Part shown: one piece after another, positions 1 to 6,826 of the stretch
Numbering within the stretch: the first letter of the stretch is position 1
How the letters are laid out: each line of letters opens with the position of its first letter
Source of the DNA: Thermodesulfobacteriota bacterium
GTDB lineage: Bacteria; Desulfobacterota_D; UBA1144; Nemesobacterales; UBA2774
DNA length: 21,463 nt
Reading direction: 5' to 3'
Assembly: GCA_039028315.1 (NCBI GenBank)
Contig: JBCCIH010000009.1
Coordinates: 1-21,463, forward strand
Notes under the pieces: generated by a model
Databases searched by the model: none
Told to the model about the DNA's origin: nothing
What the model saw: the letters and a program-made list of their open reading frames with translations, nothing else
Position numbers and translations under genes: made by a program

Positions 1-494
1 ATGACGCCGATGATGAGTTTGAAGAGCTATTCTCTTTCGGAGCAAGATCCTTTACCATTTGGGATGCAAACGGAAATCTAGTTTGGGACAGCGGCGATGA
101 TTTTGAACAGATCACAGCAGCTGTACTTGTAGACAATTTCAATTCCACTAATGATGACAACGACTCATTTGACAATAGAAGCGATGATAAAGGGCCTGAG
201 CCTGAGAATCTAGATATCGGAAAGATCGGGGATCAGTACTTTGCGTTTATAGGCCTGGAGAGAGTAGGGGGAATTATGACCTACGATATTACAGACCCTA
301 ACAATCCGATTTTTAATGACTATATCAACAACCGTAACTTTAGTGCAGATGCCACAACATCTGAGGCGGGCGATTTAGGCCCTGAGGGCATTTTATTTAT
401 AAGCGCTGCTGACAGCCCAAATGGCGTTCCGCTCTTGGTTGTTGGAAATGAGGTTAGTGGTACTACAACAATCTACAGAATTGATGCAAACTAG
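1..494 (+). CDS. Choice-of-anchor I family protein, C-terminal part (partial)
   Basis: The reading frame is open from the left edge (first full codon at base 3) to the TAG at 492-494, giving 163 visible residues; the start lies outside the window. The visible part is acidic and Asn/Asp-rich. It contains SFTIWDANGNLVWDSGDDFE, then a KGPEPENL stretch, and ends with PLLVVGNEVSGTTTIYRI. These are hallmark segments of the choice-of-anchor I domain, a beta-propeller-like repeat found in large exported or surface proteins that are often annotated as alkaline phosphatase-like. The polypeptide stops right after the domain with no visible LPXTG, PEP-CTERM or other C-terminal sorting signal. Its substrate is unknown. 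A good terminator follows 23 bases after the stop, so this is the last gene of its transcript. Confidence 0.85.
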   Translation, partial: DADDEFEELFSFGARSFTIWDANGNLVWDSGDDFEQITAAVLVDNFNSTNDDNDSFDNRSDDKGPEPENLDIGKIGDQYFAFIGLERVGGIMTYDITDPNNPIFNDYINNRNFSADATTSEAGDLGPEGILFISAADSPNGVPLLVVGNEVSGTTTIYRIDAN

Positions 495-516
495 TTTTTA
501 AGAAAGGTTATGTTAC

Positions 517-547
517 AAAGGGGTCTAGAAATAGATCCCTTTTTTAT
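517..547 (+). terminator. Rho-independent terminator after the choice-of-anchor I gene
   Basis: A 10-bp stem pairs 517-526 with 533-542 (AAAGGGGTCT against AGATCCCTTT, one G-T wobble) around a 6-base loop. The run of T at 540-546 follows directly. On the other strand the T-run is weak, so it mainly serves the plus-strand gene. Confidence 0.8.
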
Positions 548-554
548 TATCTGG

Positions 555-1289
555 TTAAATACCCCAGCCGCCGCTTAAGATTATATTTGAGCCGTTTACA
601 TATGCGGCCTCATCAGAGAGAAGATATAAAGCGGAATCCACTGCGTCTTTAGTGCTTCCTATATAGCCTGCTGGTATGCGTTTTACCATTGCTTCTAGCT
701 CATCCTCCGGGGCGCTTCCTGAATTAATAAAACCAGGGGAAATTGAGTTTACTGTTATGCCATGTGTACCTAACTGGCGCGCAAAGGCCCGGGTCAACAT
801 TAGCACTCCTGCTTTAGCAATATAGTGCGCAGTAACCTCAGTCTGGGCAATCATCTTATCGGCGTTTGCCATGCTGAAATTAATAATACGTCCCGATCCT
901 CGTTCCTGCATACCTGGTGCGACTGCCTGTGAGAGATAAAACACTGGGTGAAGGTTATTATCAAACATAGAGTTCCAGCCCTCTGGGGTTTCTTTTAGGA
1001 TACTTACTCTATGGTATGGACCAGCGCAGTTTATAAGAGCATCAATCCTATCGAACTCAGCCTCAACATTTTTCACCAAAATAAAAGCTTCGTTTGGATC
1101 AGACACATCACATTTTTGCGCGTATGCCTTAGAGCCTATCTCCTCTATTAGACCTATAGTTTCATTAGCGTCTTTCTCACTCTTTCTATAACAGATCGCT
1201 ATGTTCCATCCTTTTCTAGCAAGCTCAAGCGCTATCTGTTTTCCGATCCCCCTTGCTCCGCCTGTTATTAGTGCTACCTTCTCGCTCAT
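555..1289 (-). CDS. SDR family NAD(P)-dependent oxidoreductase, atypical active site
   Basis: This 244-residue protein has the length and fold signature of a classical short-chain dehydrogenase/reductase. The cofactor motif TGGARGIG is at residues 9-16, the CDV aspartate at 61, an NNAG-like NCAG at 87-90, and NNL at 111-113. SDRs reduce or oxidise carbonyl/hydroxyl substrates with NAD(P)H in the cytoplasm; the substrate here is unknown. The active site is odd. Lys159 is present, but the position four residues before it, normally the catalytic Tyr of YxxxK, is His155, and Tyr156 sits one residue closer. The usual catalytic Ser position also appears to hold Met140, with Ser139 adjacent. The start is supported by GGAG about 9 bases upstream on the minus strand. 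It is convergent with the preceding gene and divergent from the ABM-like gene. FabG-like or pteridine-reductase-like assignments are possible but unproven. Confidence 0.85.
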   Translation of the reverse strand: MSEKVALITGGARGIGKQIALELARKGWNIAICYRKSEKDANETIGLIEEIGSKAYAQKCDVSDPNEAFILVKNVEAEFDRIDALINCAGPYHRVSILKETPEGWNSMFDNNLHPVFYLSQAVAPGMQERGSGRIINFSMANADKMIAQTEVTAHYIAKAGVLMLTRAFARQLGTHGITVNSISPGFINSGSAPEDELEAMVKRIPAGYIGSTKDAVDSALYLLSDEAAYVNGSNIILSGGWGI

Positions 1290-1340
1290 ATTAGATCTCC
1301 TTCACCAATAATCATAAGAATTATGTAATCTATTATACCT

Positions 1341-1736
1341 ATGCCACAGACCCCTTGGATATCGCCCTTTAAAATCACACCAGAGCCCGATAAAGAATAC
1401 ATAACTCAGATTACATATCTTCCTGTTAGGAGCTATCTTGATTTCCCCGGTTTCTTCGCAGATGTGGAGAAAGTTCAGGCGCAGTTACAAAAATCACACG
1501 GGGTTATCGGGTTTAAATTAAGAGCTGACATCCTATCAAAAAAAGCTTATACAATCTCAGTCTGGGAAGATGCTAAGTCGCTTAAGGAGTTTATCACTTC
1601 TGGCGTCCATAAAGAGGTTATGGCAAGTGATGCGAAGTACTTAGGAGATGATAGAAAGTTCGTAACCGTTTTTATAAAAGGAAGCGAATTTCCTCCAACT
1701 TGGGAATGGGTTTTTAAAACACTTAAAGAAAACTGA
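1341..1736 (+). CDS. Small ABM-like (dimeric alpha/beta barrel) protein, function unknown
   Basis: This 131-residue soluble protein has no signal peptide or membrane segment. The middle part carries the pattern of antibiotic-biosynthesis-monooxygenase/DUF3291-like ferredoxin-fold domains: a strand (ITYLPVRSY), a helix with VEKVQAQL, a strand around GVIGFKLRAD, then AYTISVWEDAKSLKEF, which resembles the common 'SxWed.esl.aF' turn of that superfamily, and later FVTVFIKGSE. Members act as small monooxygenases, heme-degrading enzymes or isomerases, and many have no known role; no specific activity can be claimed. There is no Shine-Dalgarno sequence before the ATG; instead a TATTAT box (1331-1336) lies four bases upstream. 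Its stop codon abuts the stop codon of the convergent pdc gene with no intervening base. Confidence 0.6.
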   Translation: MPQTPWISPFKITPEPDKEYITQITYLPVRSYLDFPGFFADVEKVQAQLQKSHGVIGFKLRADILSKKAYTISVWEDAKSLKEFITSGVHKEVMASDAKYLGDDRKFVTVFIKGSEFPPTWEWVFKTLKEN

Positions 1737-3434
1737 TCAAAGCACCTTAGGCGGCCGTGAGTTATTTGATGCAACCCGTGAGCCCCATTCAAGCAGTTCT
1801 TTGCTGCAGTCATCGCGGTCTAGGATTACTTCTATAAGACTTGGGCCGTTTTTGTGGGCTAGGGCGGTTTTAATCGCTTTTTGAAGCTCACCCTCAGTTG
1901 TAACCCTCGTAGACCATCCATTTCCCTCTCCGGCGTTAAAAACGTCTATAAGACCCGCATAATCCCAGTTTTTAATGTTGTTATACGGACCGTCATGTAT
2001 CTCAACCTCAATCGTATAGCCGCCGTTGTTAAGGAGAAATATAATCGGATTAAGCTCATAGCGGATAATGGTAGATACTTCCTGCGCTGTGAGCTGAAAT
2101 GAGCCGTCGCCAACAAATGTAAGAAGCCGGCGCTTGTCCTTAGACGCAAGAGCGTATCCCAGCGTAGCGCCCACTGACCATCCAATTGATCCATACTGCA
2201 TCTGAATCTCAAATTTTGCCCCTTCAGGAAGTTTTAGCTTAATACCGTTAAACCATGAGTCACCAGTCTCCACAAGCACAGTTGTGTTGTTATTGAGTAT
2301 GTCCTCTACCTGTGTAAAGAGCCGTCTCGTAGTGATGATCTCGTCTTTTTTAATCGGCGGCTCTGGTGCAAACTCCTGTTTAACACGGTTATAGGCTACT
2401 AGAGACGCATTGTTGGGTTCTATTTTTTTAGCTAGTTCTGACAGATAGTCCTTAAGCATTACATGGTTGTAGGTAACATTTGGGAGCCTTACAAAATCTG
2501 GCCCGGCATATATGGTTTTTTCATGATTGATAAGAGTTGTAAAACCGCAGGTTGTGTAATCAGTAAACCTTGGCCCTGCAAATAGGTACATATTGGCAGA
2601 CTCTACTATCTCTGCAGTCCCCGGGCTTGATACTGGGCCCCAGTATGTGCCAATATAGTTTGGATGATGCTCTGAAACTAGCCCCTTTCCCTGAGGCATA
2701 TTGGCATATGCATAATCAGATTTTTCTACGAGTTCAGCAAAAGCGTCTGTTGCTCGTGATGATTTTAGATCCACGCCCGCTACCAGAACTGGACGAGCGG
2801 CCGTTTTAAGCAGCTCAACACTAGCATCAACTGCCTGAGCCAAGGCCTGATCATCGCTAAATAGACCATGAAGAAAATTCCTCTCATGAGGAGGAGAGAT
2901 CTCAAGACCTGCAAGGTTGCAAGGGATCTCAAGGTATACAGGCTTATGCTTAAGCAGACATAATCTTATGGCCTCATCTATTTGTGAAGGTGCGTCTTCT
3001 AAATGCTTTATAATTTCTGAATAAACAGTGGCTTTAGCAAATACTTCTTTCTGATATCCATAGGATACGCTTCCAGTAGTATGATGAAGCCTTTGGTTTT
3101 CGACCTCTGAGTTAGTGTTAGGGCCTCCGCTTATAAAAACTATCGGTAAATCCTCAGCATAAGCGCCTACTATGGCATTAAACGCGCTCAATCCGCCAAC
3201 TGAGAAAGTCGTTACTAGTGCCCCGACTCCGTTTGCCCTTGCGTAGCCATCGGCCGCATAGCCGGCGTTAAGCTCATTGCAGCAGCTTATCATTTTCAGG
3301 TTTTCATTTTTTAAAAGTTCATCCAAAAGTATTAAATTATAGTCACCCGGAACTGTAAAATAATCCCGAACTCCTATTTCATAGAGTCTTGCTGCTATAT
3401 ATTCGCCGATTGTCACTTTGTTGTTATTGCTCAT
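1737..3434 (-). CDS. pdc: Pyruvate decarboxylase (thiamine diphosphate-dependent alpha-keto acid decarboxylase)
   Basis: At 565 residues this matches the usual length of pyruvate decarboxylase, which converts pyruvate to acetaldehyde and CO2 with thiamine diphosphate and Mg2+ in the cytoplasm. All family landmarks are visible: GDYN with Asp31, the ThDP-activating Glu54 in NELNAGYAADGYARA, the HH pair at 117-118, the ThDP/Mg motif from GDG (442-444) to NN (469-470), and Glu476 in GGYTIEVEIHDGPYNNIKNW. That last block and the tail (DDCSKELLEWGSRVASNNSR) match Zymomonas and plant type PDC rather than indolepyruvate decarboxylase; the GGYTIEVEIHDGPYN wording is plant-like. A GAGGGT site lies just upstream of the ATG. 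No alcohol dehydrogenase of the Zn or Fe type is adjacent, so the fate of acetaldehyde is not shown here. Substrate preference among alpha-keto acids remains an inference. Confidence 0.9.
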   Translation of the reverse strand: MSNNNKVTIGEYIAARLYEIGVRDYFTVPGDYNLILLDELLKNENLKMISCCNELNAGYAADGYARANGVGALVTTFSVGGLSAFNAIVGAYAEDLPIVFISGGPNTNSEVENQRLHHTTGSVSYGYQKEVFAKATVYSEIIKHLEDAPSQIDEAIRLCLLKHKPVYLEIPCNLAGLEISPPHERNFLHGLFSDDQALAQAVDASVELLKTAARPVLVAGVDLKSSRATDAFAELVEKSDYAYANMPQGKGLVSEHHPNYIGTYWGPVSSPGTAEIVESANMYLFAGPRFTDYTTCGFTTLINHEKTIYAGPDFVRLPNVTYNHVMLKDYLSELAKKIEPNNASLVAYNRVKQEFAPEPPIKKDEIITTRRLFTQVEDILNNNTTVLVETGDSWFNGIKLKLPEGAKFEIQMQYGSIGWSVGATLGYALASKDKRRLLTFVGDGSFQLTAQEVSTIIRYELNPIIFLLNNGGYTIEVEIHDGPYNNIKNWDYAGLIDVFNAGEGNGWSTRVTTEGELQKAIKTALAHKNGPSLIEVILDRDDCSKELLEWGSRVASNNSRPPKVL

Positions 3435-3467
3435 CTTCTACCCTCGCTTAAGCATAATGTTAGCAGA

Positions 3468-3496
3468 ATTATATTAATAACTGATAAACTATCCGC
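3468..3496 (-). promoter_or_regulatory. Candidate promoter of pdc
   Basis: On the minus strand an exact TATAAT lies at 3473-3468, which would start transcription near 3461 and leave a leader of about 27 bases containing the GAGGGT ribosome site. The -35 position (3496-3491) is poor, so this is only a candidate. An alternative, TTGTAA-18-TATATT, lies further upstream in the same gap. Confidence 0.4.
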
Positions 3497-3559
3497 CAGT
3501 CGTAATATAACAAAGAACTGAGTTTAATTACAACAAACTAGTTAGAATATATTTCTTGT

Positions 3560-3589
3560 TTTACAACAAAGACTGAATTAATATATAAT
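3560..3589 (+). promoter_or_regulatory. Sigma70-like promoter for the Cys-rich lipoprotein gene
   Basis: TTTACA at 3560-3565 and an exact TATAAT at 3584-3589 are separated by 18 bases and point toward the gene at 3617. The -35 lies inside the second copy of a 10-base direct repeat (TTACAACAAA at 3528-3537 and 3561-3570). Confidence 0.6.
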
Positions 3590-3616
3590 TAAATTCTAAA
3601 TAACAGGGTAGTAGAT

Positions 3617-4012
3617 ATGGCCTTTAAGAAATCAATCATTTTAATTTTTCCTTTATTGGTAATTGGTCTTTATGGCGGGTGCTCAGATAACGGGCCAGAT
3701 TGCAGATTTTTGGAATACGAAGAAAACCTACAGAACTCAGAGTGTACAGCAGAAGCTTTTCTTGATATCGACTTGTTAAGAGGATGTTCAATAGGTATTG
3801 GTTGTTTCAGTGAAGAGGCCAGAATAAATAATTTTGATTCATGTACACAAGTTGACTGCCAAACTATTGAGTGTGAGGAGATCTTTTTTGATGACGAGCC
3901 CACTTTTGGTTTATTAAGCAATATAGAACTTGGTGTTTCAGACATACTAAATGGTGATTTTATTATTGATGAAATGGTAATCCCTTTCCGTTGCCTCTTT
4001 TTCCAGCCATAG
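3617..4012 (+). CDS. Cys-rich exported protein, probable lipoprotein, function unknown
   Basis: I do not recognise this 131-residue protein. The N-terminus has two lysines followed by a hydrophobic run (residues 6-18) ending in LYGGC, with Cys22 as a likely lipid-attachment site. The lipobox is imperfect because position -3 is Tyr rather than Leu/Val/Ile. The mature part is acidic (several Asp/Glu clusters, e.g. ECEEIFFDDEP) and has eight further cysteines at 29, 43, 57, 63, 76, 81, 86 and 126, an even number compatible with four disulfides in the periplasm or on the surface. No C-x2-C heme motif (CxxCH) is present. It has its own promoter, divergent from pdc, and precedes a methyltransferase gene by 42 bases. 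Alternatively, it could be an ordinary secreted protein cleaved near residue 21. Confidence 0.6.
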   Translation: MAFKKSIILIFPLLVIGLYGGCSDNGPDCRFLEYEENLQNSECTAEAFLDIDLLRGCSIGIGCFSEEARINNFDSCTQVDCQTIECEEIFFDDEPTFGLLSNIELGVSDILNGDFIIDEMVIPFRCLFFQP

Positions 4013-4054
4013 TCAGATGAATCTAAAATTAAACTCCCCACATCCAATTCATCA

Positions 4055-4639
4055 ATGGGCTTAACTATAATAAAGAAAAATACATTCTTTAAAGACCTGA
4101 TCTTTAAAATCTGGCTTTGGGATGCAAAATTCAAGTTAGAGCGTATCCGAGAACATATCACTAAGAATGAAAACATTTTAGATATTGGCACAGGCCCCGG
4201 AAGTGTTTTCTTACTCATGAACGAAGAAGGCTACAACGTCAGCACTATAGATGTTGAAGACCAAACATTCTCAGAAGAAATACAGCCAAAGCTATATGAT
4301 GGACAAAAATTACCTTACGCAAACGGCAGTTTTGACACAGCACTTCTTCTGACAGTGCTTCACCATACACAAAATCCAAAAGATGTACTTCTTGAAGCTA
4401 TGAGAGTTTCAAAAAGAATTATCATTATTGAAGACATTTACTCAAACACTCTTCAGAAGTATTTAACATTTGCTGCTGACTCTATTGTAAATTTAGAATT
4501 TAGAGGGCATCCGCATACAAATAAAAATGATTCAGGATGGCTAAAACTTTTTGATGAACTTGGGCTTAAATTGTTAGCAAGAAGATACGACAGATTCTCA
4601 ATACTTTTCAAACAGGCCACCTATATCCTTGAGAAATAA
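4055..4639 (+). CDS. Class I SAM-dependent methyltransferase
   Basis: This 194-residue protein has a compact Rossmann methyltransferase core. Motif I is DIGTGPG at residues 43-49 (SAM binding). An acidic residue, Asp66, ends strand 2 and would contact the ribose. The motif IV/post-II region reads LPYANGSFDTALLLTVLHHT, the usual Methyltransf_11 wording. A short N-terminal segment rich in Lys/Trp precedes the core and could hold the acceptor or touch a membrane. The acceptor cannot be predicted. There is no Shine-Dalgarno sequence before the ATG. The gene follows the lipoprotein gene on the same strand by 42 bases without a visible terminator, so co-transcription is likely. Confidence 0.85.
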   Translation: MGLTIIKKNTFFKDLIFKIWLWDAKFKLERIREHITKNENILDIGTGPGSVFLLMNEEGYNVSTIDVEDQTFSEEIQPKLYDGQKLPYANGSFDTALLLTVLHHTQNPKDVLLEAMRVSKRIIIIEDIYSNTLQKYLTFAADSIVNLEFRGHPHTNKNDSGWLKLFDELGLKLLARRYDRFSILFKQATYILEK

Positions 4640-4646
4640 ATAGTAT

Positions 4647-4677
4647 TTGAAGTTACATTTCATAGCTGTAATAATAA
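4647..4677 (+). promoter_or_regulatory. Candidate promoter for the phosphoesterase gene, with inverted repeat over the start
   Basis: TTGAAG at 4647-4652 and overlapping TAATAA boxes at 4669-4677 would start transcription at about 4681-4684, on or a few bases before the ATG at 4685. No Shine-Dalgarno site is present. A 7-bp inverted repeat, CATAGCT (4661-4667) and AGCTATG (4681-4687), encloses the -10 region and includes the start codon. Confidence 0.35.
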
Positions 4678-4684
4678 TTCAGCT

Positions 4685-5341
4685 ATGAAAATTATAAACA
4701 TCGCAGACATCCATGGAAATGCCCGCCCTATAGCAGATATGGGAGATATCATATCTTCTGCAGATCTTATCCTTTTAAGCGGTGATATTACGCACTTTGG
4801 AGGAGAGAAAGAAGCGTCAGAAATAATAGATCAGATACAAGCTTTTAACCCCAACATTCTTGCAGTCACAGGAAACTGCGATAACAAAGACGTTGACTAT
4901 TATTTAGATCAAGAGCATATGCAAATCCAGGGTAGGGCCATAGAAATTGACGGAGTTACAATCTTCGGCGCAGGTGGATCCCTGCCGTGCCCTAAACCTA
5001 CACCCAACATCTATACTGAAGATGAATATGCTGAGATTTATGATCCTATACGCGGTCTCATTCCAAACAATAAGCCAAAGATTCTAGTTTCCCACAACCC
5101 ACCCATAAACACTCTGAACGACACTCTGGCCACTGGCGGCCACGTAGGTGGGAAAGTAGTGAGGGAGCTCATAGAAAGAACCCAGCCACTTGTATGCTTC
5201 ACAGGACATATACATGAAGCAGCAGGAATAGATGAGATTGGTAGGACTAAAATAGTTAACCCTGGACCACTAGGTACAAGGTCCTATGCATATCTTGAAT
5301 TGAATGATAACATTGAAACTTTGGAAATAAGAAAAATTTGA
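4685..5341 (+). CDS. YfcE-type metallophosphoesterase
   Basis: This 218-residue cytoplasmic protein carries the full calcineurin-like dimetal site: DIHG (Asp8, His10), GDITH (Asp34), GNCDN (Asn64), SHNPP (His137) and GHIHEA (His175, His177). The family hydrolyses phosphomono- or phosphodiesters using Mn2+, Fe2+ or similar ions. The GNCD spelling in place of GNHD is typical of the YfcE/archaeal-type branch and not of exported nucleotidases. Natural substrate unknown. The end (KIVNPGPL) also fits this branch. The next gene starts 24 bases downstream, so the two probably share a transcript. The short leader without a ribosome site is discussed under the candidate promoter. Confidence 0.9.
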   Translation: MKIINIADIHGNARPIADMGDIISSADLILLSGDITHFGGEKEASEIIDQIQAFNPNILAVTGNCDNKDVDYYLDQEHMQIQGRAIEIDGVTIFGAGGSLPCPKPTPNIYTEDEYAEIYDPIRGLIPNNKPKILVSHNPPINTLNDTLATGGHVGGKVVRELIERTQPLVCFTGHIHEAAGIDEIGRTKIVNPGPLGTRSYAYLELNDNIETLEIRKI

Positions 5342-5365
5342 TTGTACCAAGGGAGGTATTATCTA

Positions 5366-6004
5366 ATGAAATATTTACTTGTAAGTTGTTTAGTAGGGAT
5401 TCTCTTTATCTCATTCGCAGCAGATACTTCTGCAATGAAATATACAGAGGTTGAGGAATTTTATATTAAATATGATTTAACCGGAAACAATGAAGGAAGT
5501 AAGGAATTTGTTTCTAAAGATTGGGGTCATACGCAATGCTGGATCGAAAAATCAACAATGACAATGGGTGGAAACACTATAGAAAAGAACGAAAAAGTGA
5601 TATCGCAGATTAAAGATGGAGAGCAGTATATTACTACTATCAATCTTGATGACAACTCAGGCAAAGAGATGAAAAACCCTATGTTCGGCGGTATATCTAA
5701 AGGAATGGATGGGAAAAGCCCAAGAGAATTTAGTGAGGGGTTAATGAAACAAATGGGCGGTCAAAAAGGCGAGAAGAAAAAAGTAAATAATGAAGAATGC
5801 ACACAGTGGACTCTAATGGCGGGTGCATTTACTTGTGTAACTGATGATTTAATTGCAGTTGAAACAGGGGCAAATATGGCAGGGATTCAAATGTTAGAAA
5901 CAGCTACTGAGGTTAAAAGAAACAATGCTGGCCCCGATGGCATATGCGATGTTGGAGATGCAAAGATTGAACAAATTAATTTAGATCAATTATTAGGCAA
6001 CTAA
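5366..6004 (+). CDS. Secreted protein of unknown function
   Basis: The start is set at the ATG at 5366, ten bases after a strong GGGAGG (5351-5356); an in-frame TTG at 5342 is rejected because it would bury the signal peptide behind a polar extension. The protein has 212 residues. Residues 1-23 form a signal peptide (MKYLLVSCLVGILFISFAAD then TSA), with cleavage possible after SFA or TSA. The mature protein is hydrophilic, with a Gly/Met/Lys-rich middle (MFGGISKGMDGK, LMKQMGGQKGEKKK) and a few cysteines that could pair (near CWIE, ECTQW, AFTCV, GICDV). The general plan resembles DUF4412-type periplasmic proteins, but I cannot assign a family. It ends at a strong bidirectional terminator. Confidence 0.75.
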   Translation: MKYLLVSCLVGILFISFAADTSAMKYTEVEEFYIKYDLTGNNEGSKEFVSKDWGHTQCWIEKSTMTMGGNTIEKNEKVISQIKDGEQYITTINLDDNSGKEMKNPMFGGISKGMDGKSPREFSEGLMKQMGGQKGEKKKVNNEECTQWTLMAGAFTCVTDDLIAVETGANMAGIQMLETATEVKRNNAGPDGICDVGDAKIEQINLDQLLGN

Positions 6005-6015
6005 GAACATTACAG

Positions 6016-6054
6016 AAAAAGGCTAGTCACCCAGACTAGCCTTTTTTGTTTTTT
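6016..6054. terminator. Bidirectional rho-independent terminator between convergent genes
   Basis: A perfect 8-bp GC-containing stem, GGCTAGTC (6021-6028) and GACTAGCC (6034-6041), has a 5-base loop. It is flanked by an A-run on the left (6016-6020) and T-runs on the right (6042-6047, 6049-6054), so it serves both the plus-strand secreted-protein gene and the minus-strand YceI gene. Confidence 0.9.
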
Positions 6055-6056
6055 GC

Positions 6057-6671
6057 TTAACCTTGTTTACGAACACCTTGAATTTCTAATGTAATTTTCA
6101 CTTCATCCCCAACAACTAAACCACCCGCTTCAAGCACTTTGTTCCATGTCATACCAAAGTCTTTTCTATATATTTTTCCATCTGCTACAAAAGCGGTTCG
6201 TTCATTTCCTCTTGGATCTTTAGCGCTTCCTTCAAAAACAGCGTCCAGCGTAACTTCTTTAGTAACGCCGTGAATAGTTAGATCGCCAACTATTTCAAAG
6301 TTCTCGCCATCAGCTTTCTTAATGGATGTGCTCTTGAAAGTTATATCAGGATACTGCTCTACATCGAAGAAGTCTTTTGATCTGAGGTGATCGTCGCGGT
6401 CTTTTTCATTTGTGTTAATACTTGCAGCTTTAATATCTGCATTTACGTTTGAGTTTGAAATATCTTCAGAATCAAATGCATAGGATCCCTCAAATACGTC
6501 AAAACGTCCTGTAACTGTGCTAATTGCTAGATGTTTTACTTTAAATATCACCTGGCTATGAGCCTGATCTATCGTATATTCTGCAACTTCTGCATTAGAG
6601 GACACTTGTCCAGCAGCAATAATGCTAAAAACAAGTAGTGCCACAACTGTGTATTTTTTGATACTATTCAT
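6057..6671 (-). CDS. YceI family periplasmic protein
   Basis: This 204-residue protein has a signal peptide (residues 1-27, cleavage likely after SNA) followed by a complete YceI domain. It starts with YTIDQAHSQVIFKVKHLAIS and continues with VTGRFDVFEGSYAFD, RDDHLRSKDFFDVEQYPDITFKS, DLTIHGVTKEVTLD and FGMTWNKVLEAGGLVVGDEV. YceI proteins are lipocalin-like beta-barrels that bind long hydrophobic polyisoprenoid molecules in the periplasm; ligand and physiological role are usually unknown. A canonical AGGAGG (6685-6680 on the minus strand) lies 8 bases upstream of the ATG. The gene is divergent from the GNAT gene across a 155-base AT-rich gap in which I see no strong promoter. Confidence 0.95.
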   Translation of the reverse strand: MNSIKKYTVVALLVFSIIAAGQVSSNAEVAEYTIDQAHSQVIFKVKHLAISTVTGRFDVFEGSYAFDSEDISNSNVNADIKAASINTNEKDRDDHLRSKDFFDVEQYPDITFKSTSIKKADGENFEIVGDLTIHGVTKEVTLDAVFEGSAKDPRGNERTAFVADGKIYRKDFGMTWNKVLEAGGLVVGDEVKITLEIQGVRKQG

Positions 6672-6826
6672 GAGTAAAACCTCCTGTTTGAATTAGAGTT
6701 AGCTTATATATTCTTTGATGACCCAAATATCTGTTTGATTCTAAAATACCACAAGAATTTTCCATTTGCATAAATTATTTTGTATGCTTGTATTTATGTT
6801 TCAACTAAAGAATTTGGAGTTTGGTT

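Noticed and set aside
3670..4218. A 182-codon open frame on the minus strand across the lipoprotein and methyltransferase genes
   Set aside because: It is antisense to two better-supported genes, has no family motif and spans an intergenic gap; it is a shadow of the plus-strand coding.
5342..5365. TTG at 5342 as the start of the secreted protein
   Set aside because: The ATG at 5366 has GGGAGG at proper distance and gives a clean signal peptide.
6690..6826. Promoters and an operator (GCATA/TATGC repeat) in the yceI-GNAT gap
   Set aside because: Candidate boxes match consensus poorly (four of six or fewer) and the repeat is only five bases; not strong enough to annotate.
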